Below, piece by piece: positions 13,403 through 62,804 of a stretch of DNA of 64,000 bases. How positions within the stretch are numbered: the stretch's first letter is position 1; each line of letters starts with the position of its first letter. The notes beneath the pieces were generated by a model. It saw only the letters and a program-made list of their open reading frames with translations. It did not search any database and was not told the DNA's origin. A program made the translations under genes and the position numbers. Source of the DNA: Alviniconcha marisindica (Eukaryota; Mollusca; Gastropoda; Provannidae); the NCBI GenBank assembly GCA_018857735.1, contig JABMCL010002055.1, positions 769,501 to 833,500 of the forward strand, written 5' to 3'.

Positions 13403-15639
13403 CACTGAATAGTGTCCTAAAATAATGCTGTTAAAATCAGGTTTTAAGACCTTCTTTAATAAGAGACTGGGCATTTAGTAAAATATTACAACAGGCCCCA
13501 AATCCAATATTTCTCCTGCAATGTAGGTTTTATTATTTACCTCATAGCGACACTTTTGTCCAGTACCACAGTTGGTGTTATTCCATTTGCTGATCTGTGT
13601 AACAATATCTCCCTGTACATCAGAGCACTGGGTACTTGGCCATTTCCTGCGGAAAAAAGAAGTTGCAAATACCAAATCCTGTATTTCATAAATAAGACTA
13701 AGAGTCTCTGTGTGTGGGGGTCTCTGTCCATGCTATGAGTTGGTGCTCGACCCACTGAACCTATATTGAGATGAAACTTGGTGTGAAGATTCCTTGTGAC
13801 AACTGCCCTGATATAACCGTACTGGCTGAATGGGCGTAAAGCATCAAATTACACACTTACTTACTTGTGACACAAGGGTAGTACATGGGCAAAACCTCTT
13901 TTACTAATTAATAAAATTGCCCTCAAGATTACTGAAGTGAACAAACTGGCCTCTCAGTGCAAAGTGAACAAACAACTCTCTTTGCCAAGTAAAGGGAGGG
14001 TTACATAAGCTTTTAAACTGTGTCCACTTTTGTCAGGTAGCTCTGTGGTTAAATGGTTGTCACTCCAGATTTACAGTTGAATAGACGATTTCCGGAAATA
14101 ACAGGCAAAGATAATTTGACAGTGTTTTCTTACTCCGGGAGAGTGAAGTCTCCTGAACGGAGGCGGCAGCAGAGAAGAGCCGATCTGCGACAGTTTTAGA
14201 TCTTCAGGCATGGACCTATTATAATTTATACTAGACTACCAGCTGCGGGAACCTACTATCCGATCTGCATGTTCCTGACGAACAGTGAGCACTTGATCGG
14301 TGTTTCTGATGCCTTTTCTGCCTTTGTTTACAGGTATCCATCATCTTGCCCATGTGCTCACTGTACCCCCAACAAAAGTGTGCCTACTCTGCACTACACC
14401 CGCAGGCCTGGACCTGTATATACAGGCCATGCCTGTAGGCACTTACCAAGTGCAGTCCCCTGGATTTCCGAACATCATCTATTCTCAGAGGGACCTTTTC
14501 TTTTTTAAATTGTACATCAGCTGCTGCAACACTGACATCAATTTTTATTTGTATTTGGGGGGGAGGGGGGCGGGGAGAACCAAATTCCCCCTTCTCTTTT
14601 GAATTTTTTTTGGGGGGTGGGGGGGGGGGGGCAATTCCCTCCCCCCTTTCTTTTTTTCTTTTCTGCATTCTGGCTGCTAAAAAAATTCTTCTAGTTCTAT
14701 TCTACGCAACAGATCAACTATGTCAGCCATTTCTGTGGCACAGTTGGCCAGAGAAGATGTATACTGCTAACTAGTGATATATTAGTATAATCAAGACATA
14801 TGAAATAAGGAACTGAGGTTAAGAAATGTGCTGTTAGAATATTATTAATGTAATATAGTAGTACCTGTACATTCCATTTTAACCCAAAATTAACCATTTA
14901 TCTCAAAGTGATTACCCAGTTCTGCAAGTGCAAGATATGCACTGTTATCATTCCACATACCACTTCCAGAGAAGAAAATAAAAAAGTGTAATCATGATTC
15001 AACAACATAAAACATGATCAGAATATATCTGCCATCTAAACATTTATTAGCTTGAATGACAGTTTGTAATGGAAACAGCAAAATCATAGCATATATGTAA
15101 AGAGCTAGAACCTTAATTTGTATGACTGATATTAGACTAATTAGTGCTAGTGTAGACCCTGTGCATATATCATTAAATGTGTACATACTTAGTATTTTGT
15201 TCCCCACCTTTTTCCTCCCCCATTTATGAGTTTCAATTCTCAATGCTTTTTTTCCTTTTCTTTTTCTCAAGTAAACGATGACTGTGCAGTTGTAGTAAAA
15301 TGCGTAGTGCTTTACTCAGTGTACATCCCCCCCCCCCCCCTCCGCACACACTCCTTTAATCCTCAGTGTTTTTTGTAAGCGCGTTAGGCTCATCCGAGAT
15401 GGGTCGCCAGAAATGGCCCCTTTGTTATTAGTATATATATTACTATTATTATTATTAAACTACGCACCCGGGGCTATTACTTTACAGGCAAACCAGATCA
15501 GACTTAGATAAAATCGCTGCTCTTGCAACTGCACTTACCACTTGATTTTACACGAGGCATGGAGTGGACCGAGAAGACTGGAAACACTCTCTGCCAATAA
15601 AACAATGAGGGCAATCATAACCAGTTTTTTGTTCAGCAT
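10806..15639 (-). CDS. small secreted eight-cysteine protein, 5 exons
   Basis: Coding exons on the minus strand are 15639-15539, 13646-13541, 12894-12775, 11937-11859 and 10897-10806. All introns are GT-AG, and phases 2, 0, 0, 1 join without a break into 165 residues. The start MLNKKLVMIALIVLLAES is a clear signal peptide, so the product should be secreted. The mature part has eight cysteines (30, 41, 60, 66, 106, 128, 154, 162) and one N-glycosylation site (NNT, 56-58). Characteristic stretches are TPVKHYVDDLTFDF, STSETWYAILDYGTNYCNLH and, near the end, SVCTQYSSRNCDKY. I recall this pattern from uncharacterised secreted proteins of fish, amphibians and invertebrates, but know no established name or function. 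The gene is head-to-head with DUSP11. The model is strong because every exon fits the recalled motif order; the function is unknown. Confidence 0.88.
12900..12918. repeat. short (CA)n in an intron
   Basis: A (CA)n tract lies just upstream (in gene sense) of the third exon of the secreted-protein gene. On the coding strand it reads (TG)n before the acceptor. Confidence 0.8.
13357..13400. repeat. (AT)n microsatellite
   Basis: About 22 uninterrupted AT dinucleotides in intron 2 of the secreted-protein gene. Confidence 0.95.
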
Positions 15640-15788
15640 TGTCTTTGTCTTTGGCGTGAAGCAGCTTCTTCTCTACGACTGATCAGTGTTGGATAACGAA
15701 AGTCACATGATAGACGTTAAGGTCAAGGGTCAGCCCTAGCAGGGGAAACAACTCTCAATACACCATACAGAAGCTGACTTCCGCCACA
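15640..15788. promoter_or_regulatory. divergent promoter interval
   Basis: Only 149 bp separate the minus-strand ATG of the secreted-protein gene (15639) from the plus-strand ATG of DUSP11 (15789). Both 5'-untranslated regions and core promoters must fit here or overlap, unless undetected 5' exons exist. No TATA box is evident. A CACATGATAGACG and TCAAGGGTCAG block lies between. The promoter call is an inference from gene layout. Confidence 0.6.
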
Positions 15789-27334
<11,546 letters not shown>

Positions 27335-27339
27335 CTAGT

Positions 27340-28140
27340 GGGGAGTTTGAGCAGGTGCCTTCACTATGCGTGGCAGCCTTCTGTTTGGCCTGGCCTAATT
27401 CTGCGTCTTTTCAGGCTGAGGTTGAAGTAGCTTGCTTGAGATGAAGGCTGGGACAGGAAGAAGATGAAAACAAGGGGGAAAAAGTCAGTGTTTTGAACTG
27501 ACAAACAGGTGAGTTAATTAGTGTCACACAAACCTGCCCAAACCCACCACTAGTCTGCTGCCTTAGCTATGGCCTGGCCTAATTCTGTGTTTTTTCAGGC
27601 AGAGGTAGAAGTAGCTTGCTTGAGATGAAGGCTGGGATAGGAAGAAGATGAAAAGAAGAAAATAGTCACTATTTTGAACTGACAAACAAATGAGTTAATT
27701 AGTGTTTGAAAGATGTCACACAAACCTGCCCAAACCCACCACTAGTCCGCTGCCGTTGCTATGTGTGGCAGCTATCTGTTTGGCCTGGCCTAATTCTGCA
27801 TCTTTTTAGGCTGAGGTTTGCTTGAGATGAAGGCTGGGACAGGAAGAAGATGAAAACAAGGGAGAAAAAGGCAAAGTTTTGAATTGACAAACAAGTGAGT
27901 TAATTAGTGCTTGAAAGATATCACACAAACCTGCCCAAACCCGCCTCTAGTCAGCTGCCTTCACTATGTGTGCCAGCCTTCAGTTCGGCCAGGCCTAATT
28001 CTGCATCTTTACAGGGTGAGGTTGAAGTAGCTTGCTTGAGATGCAGGCTGGGACAGGAAGAAGATGAAGAAGAAAAAAGTCCGTGTTTTGAACTGACAAA
28101 CAAGTGAGTTAATTAGTGCTTCAAAGATGTCACATAAACC
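27340..28140 (+). repeat. ~180-210-bp unit x4 with pseudo-exon structure
   Basis: Four direct copies follow the DUSP11 stop codon. Each has TTTGGCCTGGCCTAATTCTG, a pyrimidine run ending in CAG (about 27412, 27596 and 28012) or TAG (about 27807), an internal GCTGAGGTTGAAGTAGCTTG block (copy 3 is shortened), and GTGAGTTAATTAGTG about 95 bp later. The second copy has ATGAGT in place of GTGAGT. The internal block has stop codons in all copies, so it would be non-coding even if spliced. Confidence 0.85.
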
Positions 28141-29119
28141 GGGGAGTTAATTAGTGCTCGAAAAATGTCACATAAACACTGGAGTTTATTAATGCTCGAA
28201 AGATGTCACAAATACAACAACAAAGACCTGTCACCTATGGTAACTCTCACCTAGCAGATGAGTAAATGCAAGGTACATAACCTCCACTGGAGGTACATCC
28301 TCAAAACGCTCACTGTACCCTTTGCCATTGTTAAATAGATGTCATTGTTAAGTAGAAAGATGGGAAGCAGAAGACTAAGACGGAGCTGGTGGTGGAAGAC
28401 GGGTAACCAGGGTCAGGGTGTTAACAGCTTAGTGATCCAACACTGCAAGATTCCTCCCCCATACTCTTTCAAATCTTTGAAATTTCACCTCTTCAAGCTA
28501 TCCTATTGATTCTGTGTGGGTGTGTATGCACATTCACATGTGCAAGTTTGTTTTGAATGTTTTTTTTGCTTTATAATGGGCTATGTGTTACACTTTGGAG
28601 AAATAGCACTTAAAAGATTACATTATTATTATTATTTTTGTTTGTTTGGGATGAAATCTGTGGTCTTCTGCAAAGCATCAGATTTTTTTTAATCTGTCCA
28701 TCCCAGTTCTCACATATATATATATATATATATATATATGCATGACATAAACAGTGATTCAGATATCAGCTTGTGATTTCTCATTTAGACAGCTAAGGTA
28801 TTGTAATTCAGTTTTAATGAATGTTGTTGATGTTTATTTCCCTATGGATACTTCAGTTTTGTTCTTTGCTTTATTGAATGCAAACATTGTAAATAAGTGA
28901 AATGTATAGATCTATATACTTGTACTTGGTCATTGTTGACTGTTTGGATTGACTCCCCCCCCCCCCCTGTTTCCTCATGTAACTACACAGCAGGTGTTTG
29001 GGGAAGAAAGAAGAAAAGAAAAAATATATATCTACCCCCACCCTCCCCCATTATAAATGCCACAGAATCTTCACCTGTATGAGCAGTGTTCTAGTTTTTA
29101 TTTATATAAGCATGTTGTG

Positions 29120-29150
<31 letters not shown>

Positions 29151-32100
29151 CCTCAGATCAAATAGAGGAAAAGAATGCTGTTGTTAAGAACATTCTTTAC
29201 TGACTGTGTATTCTTACGGAATACATTTCAAGTCAACTGTAAGAGCAGTTCATCATTATCTTGTGAAAAATCAAATACCCTGACTCAGACTGTAAAATAT
29301 GTTGCACATGAACAAATAGCACATTTGTCTGCAAAAACCAACCCAAACAAACAACAACTAAAACAGTCTTCAGGAAAAAGTTTTGAATCTTTCAGCATAA
29401 AATGTAGAATACAATGCAAGAAGTAAAAGCTGAAAACAGCTAAAGGCACACATGTAAAATAGTCTGACACAAACCATGAAGTAGAAACATTTCAACCACC
29501 CTTGCCTCTGTTTTTTGTTTGTTTTGTTTTTTTAGTCCGTAGTCACAGAGTCATTTCACCTGCAAAAAACCTACAGGACTTACCATAGTATAAATGAACT
29601 GATAATTGAAATTGGCCAAAAAAAGTGACTGGGGAAGAAAGGCCATACTTACTTCTGTATCAATGCTGGCTGTTCACACAGTAACTCTATTTTTGGTGAT
29701 CATGTAGTACACGACATTCAGTGCAACATATTCATCTTCCCCAAAATATTTGGTCTAACTCCTATGCTGTGACTTTGTACACAATTTAGCACTCCAAAGT
29801 ATCCTTAAACAAATTATGCAATGGATACAAGTAGTATCTAGTTTTGATTTATATTTTGTATATAAATAATTAGTGTTTGTTAGGTGATATGTTTGTGGTA
29901 GGCAACAATATTTAAGGTTCTGTTTGTTGAAATGTATGTTAACGTGGTTTTTGTCACAAGTTGCTTGTACAGCGCAGTGAGTTTAACTCTGGTTGGAGAA
30001 TACCGCTTTATAAGAATTATTTAGTAGTAGTAGTATAAAAACACACATCAAATCATCAGTGCAGCCCAGGAGCTCAGGAGCTGTGTGGAAGTCGAGGTGG
30101 CCATCCTGGGCTCCCCGACCCTAGTAAGCCTGGTGGTTTTTGTGGACGTAAAGCAACACTGAAATTAATCAGTGCGGCTGGGCAGCAAAGATCCTGTGTG
30201 TGAAGGGCTTCCACAAGTGGAGCAATAGCACAGGATGAAACCCTCTATAACACAGTTTCTGCTCTCCACCAACACTAAACTTTGGCAGAGCCTGGCTGGT
30301 GCATTCTGCAGCCAAGTTGATCTGTCACCGACTTCGTGCCGAAGGATGCACTGCTGCCTTGAATCAAGTGAGCCCAGAAAGAGGCCTTGCATGCTCTCCT
30401 GACAGCACAAAACATGTGCATTCTACTTTCCCTTTTGTCCTCATTTTCAAACTCCTGCTTGGTTCGTCATAAGCTTGGTTTCTGTACACAAGAATAGTGT
30501 GATGTCACTGCTGGCCTTTAGGACAAAACTGAATAGGAAAAAATGGTCACCACCCCCTCCTCAAACCACACTTCCTGCTCTTTCTGTAGCTGGAAACACA
30601 CCTGAGCTCCATAGTAATTGTAACTAAAATATACTTCCACACTCCATCACAACTGTTACTGCAATTTAAGACCAATGAACTAGTAAAAGCTACAACCAGT
30701 TTCAAATATTATTTCTGAGGTCTCACATGCAGTAGTTTTTGGACAAACACTTTCTGTTACTATAAACAAACATGTTAAGTTAGTTTTGGATTAGTAGTGC
30801 ACGGTGACTTTCGGTATTACAAATTTTAACGTAAGTGTAACTATTGCACAAATTCAGATCCAAGAAAATATCCATAACAAAAGCAGTAAACGGGTTCCAG
30901 TTGATAAAAGATTGTGATAGCACGGTTAAAGACATACACAACTATCTTTTCTCTCCTTTATCTGTTTCACTGACCTTAAAAATACATGTCAAACAGTTGT
31001 TTTATCAAAAACATGTTACTCCATTTTCTGCTAGCGGAATGTGATTCGCGTAAATTTATGTGACCTCAGCTGTCCGTCCATCATCTTTTACATGAATACA
31101 CATGCAGCAATTACTGCAAACAAACCTCCAGTACAAATGTACCATGTACACATGTGCTTCACCCACTCAAATGACAAGATCAAACTCAGAGGGAAAAGCC
31201 ACTCAGACTGCACTGTCCATCTGGCATCAGAGTGAATCTAAGCAACCACAGAGTCCTGTGAAGCTGTGTGGTGAAACATTTCCCAAACAATGCCATCTAT
31301 GTAAATGGACAGCAGTCTTCACCCCACCCTGAACAAACCAGGAAACAAACCACCAAACAAAACAACCAGAAAATAAATATATAAAATCTGATCTACCGGG
31401 CCGCATTTGCTCCCTCTGCATACACTTTCATACACTGCGATACATGCACTTTGTTTGTGAGACAGGGTTACTGACGTTAGGTGTGACTTTACTAATTGTG
31501 AATTACAATAAACAGTCTTTGGATTATTTAAGATGCTGCACAATACTGTCCATTCTCTGTAAGTTTGGCTGGACTCTGGTTTCAAAGATCATGTTCTGCT
31601 TCACATTTAAATGATTTATGCACATGATCAGTATTGTACATATTATCAGGGAGCGGTACACACATTCATTTTTGTTGTTGTGTCTGTGTGCTTTATGCTT
31701 GAAAATGGCAATTCTGCAGACATTGTGTGCTTGTGTGGTGCAGTCTTTATTAAACTGAACAGTGTGGCACTCTTCTCACTCTGTGTTTGTGCTTTGACCT
31801 TTTAAGGACCCACTTTAGCCCAACATTTTTTATGACTAAAAGACTTCTTCGGCACATCATGACTTTTTCAGCAACTTCCTGATCAAAAAAAAAGAAGGAA
31901 AGAAAATGCTCATGCCCACTTAAGATGGACTAGGCTGTTACTCTCAGTACAAAAATGCTGAACAGACTGATTGACTTTCATTAAAAAGACAACTCTCATT
32001 AAAAAAAGAAAAGTTTTTAATGGTAACTTGACTACAGGGAGAAAACAGTCAACAAGTTTACTAATAGTGGTGTAGTTAAAAGCAAAAGGAATTGCAAGAT

Positions 32101-33154
32101 TACATGTAACAACCTCCAGTCTCCATCCCTGACACCAAAGACAGAGACTGGCAGGTGACACTCCATGACTTGCAACGTATGAATTTACGCACTAACAGAA
32201 GGGTTTGAGGGGCATGTTTTCGACATCACCCTGATATAACCGTAATGGTTGACTGGGTGTAAAACACCAAGTTACTTGCCAACATTTTGGAATAAGCTGT
32301 GATGTGCAACAAAGAAAACTACTGTCATAATCAGCTTCTGTGGTGTTACTGACAAGTGGTATGTACATCGACTTCTTTAAGCTGATTTGCTCGTAGGAGG
32401 AAGAGGAAGGGTCAGGGTGTGCCTGTATTCACCAACATGCATGCACACACACACATGCACACACATATGCCCAGGGACATAAACTAGAATGTGGAAAAAA
32501 AGTCTTCACAAATGGCCAAAAATAGCTGTCCAGTGGTCTAGCTATATTATCAAAGTTGTGTTATGCAACAACTTCTTCTTCTTCCACTGATAACTGATCA
32601 AGGATTTGACCACTACTGTCATATGCTTTTGTGCATGCTGGGTTGTTTTAGTGTTTTCACAATCCACTGAACTCTGGCATGGCACTGAAGTGCACATGTA
32701 ATCTTTTTGCATGCCTATAAACACAAGGGACCTCTGTTTATAATTATAGTCTCACCTGACAGACTTTTGTAGAGTCTCTACAGAATTCTGACCCTGGAAA
32801 AATCTTGGGATAGGCACAAAGCCTAACACATAACAGTCACCCACCCATGTGGTGACCCTGCTCGATTGTGTTTAACTTAGTCTTTCAAAAGCGAGTGCTC
32901 TCGCCCTGTGCTAAAGATTCTCCTCATTGGGGGAAACACAATATGTCAAACCCAACAACTCTTTACCCACAACCTAAAACCTTCCACCACACAAAATGCA
33001 GCACTTTGAAGCAAATACTGTTCAGGATGTCCTGCTCATTCCGGCAAGCTCTGTCCCATGGCTCCTTACTTTGCCACCTTGGATTGCATGCAGTAAGCTT
33101 GGACAGGAAGTGAATCTACCACTAGCTAGATTCATGAAATACACAAACATCTCA
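28141..33154. other. intergenic region between convergent genes
   Basis: This lies between the tail-to-tail DUSP11 and R3HCC1L genes and should hold both 3'-untranslated regions. Visible content: LINE-like 3' remnant with (ATT)n at about 28440-28640, (TA)n at about 28715-28738, a C11 run near 28955, (CA)n near 29121-29148, a dispersed repeat at 30062-30165, and the GTAAAACACCAA-type repeat at 32226-32280. No exon was recognised. Confidence 0.55.
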
Positions 33155-46851
<13,697 letters not shown>

Positions 46852-47067
46852 CTGGTCAATGTGTTTTAATATCAGTATTATTTCAGGGTCTCTGCAGAAT
46901 AAACTCCATTCATGTTTCATATTCTACCTGGAAAAAAAATAATTGTTAATGTGAAAATTTAGATTGAAAACAAAAGTAAACTTTAAAAAATAGAGAAAAC
47001 GTGTGTGTGTGCATGCGTGCGGCGTGCGTGTGTGTGTGTGTGTGTGTGTGTGGTGTGGTGGGTGGGT

Positions 47068-47088
47068 GGGGGGGGGGGGGGGGGGGGG
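47068..47088. repeat. poly-G run after (TG)n
   Basis: A G run of about 21 bases follows a (TG)n tract at 47029-47052. Confidence 0.9.
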
Positions 47089-48578
47089 TGCACATGCATT
47101 TGTGTGTAAAATGAAAAACTTGTACAAATAATGCTCATTTGAAAACTGGAAAAAATAACCTCCTAATAACTTTTTTGAGAGCTGGAAAATGGGACAAACC
47201 CAAGGTTTTAAAAATGGGTTCTTACAGTGAACATGGAAAGACAAAGCTTAGTTATCATGCCTATGTGCTGCTGAGTGCCACAATATCAAAAGGCTCTTTT
47301 CTATGCTATAGTATCATGTGCCACAGCCTTTATTTACTTTCTGCAAAACATTAACAACACAGAACCCAGTCTTTAGATCAAATCCTTTAAGACAAATTTC
47401 TGCTAAATTCTTACATTAAAAGGACATACAGTTTTAATGTCACAACTCAGTAACTGTACACTTTCCTTGTTTTTGTTGTTGTTGTTGTTTTGTTTGTTTG
47501 TTTGTTCTCATTAGAAAACTTCTGTAAAGAAGCAGCAGCTCTGACTGCCTCGACTGCATTATCACTAATATTAGGGGGGTATACTGCAGTAAGCCTCCTT
47601 CAGTGATTACCTCCTGTGAAAAATCTGTGGTATAGATTTGTATCAAGGACATGGAGGTGCACAGGGTCAACACACCTACTTTAACAAAACACTCAGCAAA
47701 CCAATCCTGTTGAGTTATATTACATCATATATATCTGCCATGGTGGTATCACAGATTATATCACATTATTCTCAGTACCATTAATAAATCAATTAATAAA
47801 AAGGGAAGAAAGAAAGAGTAAAATAACACACCATCACCATTTTGATTGCTTCTTGTTTTTGTTTTCTGCTTCTAATTTAAACAAACAAAAAACAAACAAA
47901 AACGTGTGTTTTTTAAAAACAAACAACATGGTGGCCTATGTGGTGATTCACGAATCATTTACAAACAAAATCAAGCTGAGATTCAAGAAAAATAGTAAAC
48001 ACTGTTGTGTGACACAGTGAAATGACCATTTCCACTTGGCTTGGCTGAAAGTCAAAGTTTTGTTTGTTTCTTGTTGTTTTGTTTTGGAGTGTGTGTGTGC
48101 ATGTGTGTGTGCGTATGTGAGTGTGTGCGTGCATGCATGCATGCGTGCATACATGTGTGTGTGTGTGTGTGCACATGCGTGCCTGCATACATGTGCATGT
48201 GTGCTCTTCTTCTTCTTCTTCTTCCAAATGGTGTCCAACTTCAACACTCTGAAGACTGGAACTTTTAGTATTTTTACAGTCTTAGTAAGTTAGTGCACGC
48301 TGGGTTATTTTAGAATCTGCATAATCGACCAAACTCTGACAAGAACTACATGATGTTTAATATGCATATTATATAATGTGACCTTTTTGCATGTATATTT
48401 ATATACACACAGGGGACCTCAGTTTATAGTCTCATCCAGTGGGCTCGTTTGTACTATACATTGTAGAGTCTGCACACAATTTGACTCTGGAGAAATTTCA
48501 GGGCAGGCAAAAATCCATTTGGTGACCATGCTCAAACAACAGCAAGTGTTCTACTGCCTCTTGATCTGTGCCATTGTG

Positions 48579-48611
<33 letters not shown>

Positions 48612-48708
48612 ATGCATTTGTTTTTGATGCAGTGACAAAACTGAATCAAGATCATGAGGTGTACACAGTCTACTACAACTGTGCACAGGGACTTGAAATC
48701 AATCTATT

Positions 48709-49219
48709 GGGCAGTTCAGTGAAGCACGAGTGAATGCCCTTTGTAATCCTTTGCACAAGAAGTTGCGACAGGTCTCAGCGTCACTTCCGGGCCGATTTCT
48801 GAGTTGGCGCTGCTTCATGCTGTGTATAACAATGAAAGTTGAACCTAGAATTGCAAAGCAGTACAAATGCCACCACTGTTGCAGTTGCAAAAATTAGTGG
48901 GGAATGGGGATAGAGGGTGAAAAAAAGTGTCATTTTTTGGCTGACCAGAAGATCGCAAATTTGTGGAAAAAATGCGTTTTGGGGCATCATATAGCATGAG
49001 CAACAAGTTATTGCTTGTTGCCAGACACGTTCTGACTACGGGCCTCCAAAAATGTCTTTGAAGTTGGCAGTGTAAAATTTGCAAATTCACTGTCACTGCC
49101 TTCCATTTCCAATTCCATTGCGAAGAAAGTACGCACTGGAAGTAAAAGCAGCCAAGGGACTTAAGCGATGCCGGGCAAAAGTCAAGGGAATTAACAACCC
49201 TGCCTGAACCACCCAATAG
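48709..49219 (-). mobile_element. short inverted-repeat element, unfilled copy
   Basis: The ends are CTATTGGGCAGTTCAG and, inverted, CTATTGGGTGGTTCAG, giving a ~510-bp element with 16-bp imperfect terminal repeats. It is the inverse of the outer parts of 35905-37150. A short minus-strand frame begins MELEMEGSDSEFANFTLP and is soon broken. No target-site duplication is clear. Confidence 0.75.
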
Positions 49220-49366
49220 GAAATAGCAATTAAAATAATGCAAACAAACAAACTTAGGCCTAAGCATTTCATAGTTGATGCCTCTGAGTCTGACAGTACT
49301 AGTGACACCAGTAAACTGAACAAATAAAGGCATTAACTTGTGCTAGACAACACAGACCTAAATCAC

Positions 49367-49408
49367 CTACAATTACACTCACCTGTCATGTGAGTATAAT
49401 TGTACAAG
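49367..49408. repeat. short perfect-like inverted repeat (hairpin)
   Basis: TACAATTACACTCAC and GTGAGTATAATTGTA pair over 15 bp with one mismatch around a 7-base loop. On each strand it contains a GTGAGT donor-like motif. No role is evident. Confidence 0.7.
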
Positions 49409-49905
49409 TCTGTCAGTTATAAAGTACATGTTTAAACTCCACAAGTAAGGCTGTTGAGGGGCTAGGGCTGTGACAGTCACACTCACAGGGTTTTGCATAG
49501 GTGGAATGACCTAGTCTGAGACCTAAAAAGAATACTGCGAGATTTTCACCATCTTCAGTTTACATTACTTTTTTTACAGCCAGGAATAAGTTGTTGGTGA
49601 TACCATTTTATCTTATTTATCCAATTTCATTTATTTAAATTTATTTCCTCACATCTTTTCTCCTATTACATCGCTGAACATCCCCTGTGTGAAATTATAC
49701 ATAAAGAAGTAGGTCGCCTACAAGTACAAAGAAGCATGGCACATTCTCTAAAACTCCACCAATAAACTCAGTCTTCTTCTCTGCAGGTGACCAACTTCTT
49801 TACAAGAACAAAAAGTGTATAAAGTTGACACTGAGGACATAATTCGGATTTAACAAAAATGAACTGAAATTAAAATAACTTAATCAAGCAAACATGTTCC
49901 TGCTA

Positions 49906-49907
49906 AT

Positions 49908-49946
<39 letters not shown>

Positions 49947-49970
49947 ACACACCACACACACACACATACA

Positions 49971-50015
<45 letters not shown>

Positions 50016-50097
50016 GTCCAACTGTGTAAAGTGTAAACTGACGAAGGAGAATGTTTCAGGTCTCAGGCTAGAGGTCTATAGACTCCGTGTGTGTGTG

Positions 50098-50152
<55 letters not shown>
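49906..50152. repeat. (CT)n/(CA)n and (GA)n microsatellites
   Basis: A CT run then CA run (about 49908-50011), 80 bp of unique sequence, then TGTGTGTG and a GA run (50101-50152). Frames spanning it are artefacts. Confidence 0.95.
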
Positions 50153-50154
<2 letters not shown>

Positions 50155-50429
50155 AAAATATGAGTACATTAATTTTTATTGATTATCTCTACCCTTCAGC
50201 CTCTCTTGAGAAAAGGTGAAATTGGCCGACTGAAAGTCCCCTTTTCCTAAAACGGCAAGTATAGCCTCTGGCCGGGTAATTTCACCTTCCTTATGCTGGT
50301 AAAGATGGCTGTCAAGCACTGCGCAGTCTCCCAATTGACTTTCTATCTTGTTCTTTAGTCACGACTTATCATCAACCCTGCGGTGCCGAAATATAAGCAA
50401 ATGATTTGAAATTAAACATTCATCTCACC

Positions 50430-50530
50430 CGTTGAGGCTAGCTGCTTCCTCCGGTCAGTGTTTTCTCTTGAGGTTAGAGTCGATCTCTAAAGAGTCGATG
50501 ACTGCTGCCTATCACGTGAGATTTTTCCGA
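50430..50530 (-). other. possible 5' non-coding exon of the R3HCC1L gene
   Basis: On the minus strand the sequence GAAGCAGCTAGCCTCAACGG is followed by GTGAGATG, a good donor at about 50430. No ATG lies in the preceding ~100 bases, so it could be a 5'-untranslated exon. It sits about 0.9 kb from the plus-strand TIR gene start, fitting a second divergent pair. Support is only the donor signal and the layout. Confidence 0.25.
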
Positions 50531-51339
50531 TTTGAAGAAATAAAATCAGTGGTAATGTTCTCTCTCCTGCTTCTGAATCAGTCTCTTCCTATTCTGTACG
50601 AATATATTTTATACGATTTTATTGCATGTAATCAATACTTCAAATTACTGAGCGGTTTGGTTATAGTTTTAAACCATTTTGAACTACTCAATTTGTCCCG
50701 TAGTCATCCGTGTATGCCTAAATCAAGTTGACTCATTCTACACAGGTTTTGGTGTCGTCACTAAATGTTACCTCTCGCTTCCCCGTCTCTCTCTGTATAG
50801 GTAGCAGTTTCTGCCAATACAATAGAAAATTTAAAGAAGCTGAAACAATCACGAAAAATGCTGAAGAAATCATTTTTGTTCCAAGAAACTGTGTTCTTCT
50901 TTTCTTTATATCTTCTGGGGAGGGGATCCCACTACTTCAGCCGCTTCCCCACTGCTTTCCTTCCAACATTTCTGTAATATTGGCAGCACCCGCCTGATAT
51001 AGAGTCTTGTCTTCTTCAGCTCATGTTTGTCTGGTCGATCTATGCATTCATATTTATCCAACATAAACATTCACATTTAATTAAATGCTTGTGTTGTTTT
51101 TAACACAGGGTTACCCAATAAAGTATATTTCTTTCACCTTTGTTTTATTACGAAACTATGACACAATCTTTCTTTTTGGCTTCTCTACTCAATGGGCTAG
51201 CAAATTTACGGGGCTCTAGGCCTACCTTTGTGTGAAGCGCAAAGCAAACAATCATGTTGATGCTTGAAAGGACATTTGAAGCCGGCAGATATGACTGCAA
51301 GCGCTCGGGGTCTTCAAAAAGCGGTTGCGGTGATGACTG

Positions 51340-62448
<11,109 letters not shown>

Positions 62449-62489
62449 GTGAGTGGACCTCACTCTTTTGTCTTTGTACACCATCAGCA

Positions 62490-62800
62490 TTGTGACAGAT
62501 AATTCACTGCTACACCCAGTCAACTGTACACCTTCAGCATTGTGACAGATAATTCACTGCTACACCCAGTCAACTGTACACCGTCAGCATTGTGACAGAT
62601 AATTCACTGCTACATCCAGTGAACCGTACACTGTCAGCATTGTGATAGATATAATAATTCACTGCTACACCCAGTCAACTTACACCATCAGCATTGTGAC
62701 AGATATAATAATTCACTGCTACACCCAGCTAATCATGCAGGTGATGTTGGGTACACCATCAGCATCATGACAGATATAATTATTCACTGCTACAGCCAGT
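62490..62800. repeat. ~52-70-bp tandem repeat, 5-6 copies
   Basis: Units contain CATTGTGACAGATA, AATTCACTGCTACACCCAGT and a TACACCATCAGC start. It begins about 35 bp after the donor at 62448. Confidence 0.9.
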
Positions 62801-62804
62801 CAAC

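Noticed and set aside
46852..46920. Longer 5' boundary for exon 46851 using the TTCTGCAG near 46895
   Set aside because: The coding frame meets TAA between that acceptor and 46851, so only the nearer AG can be used if the exon is real.
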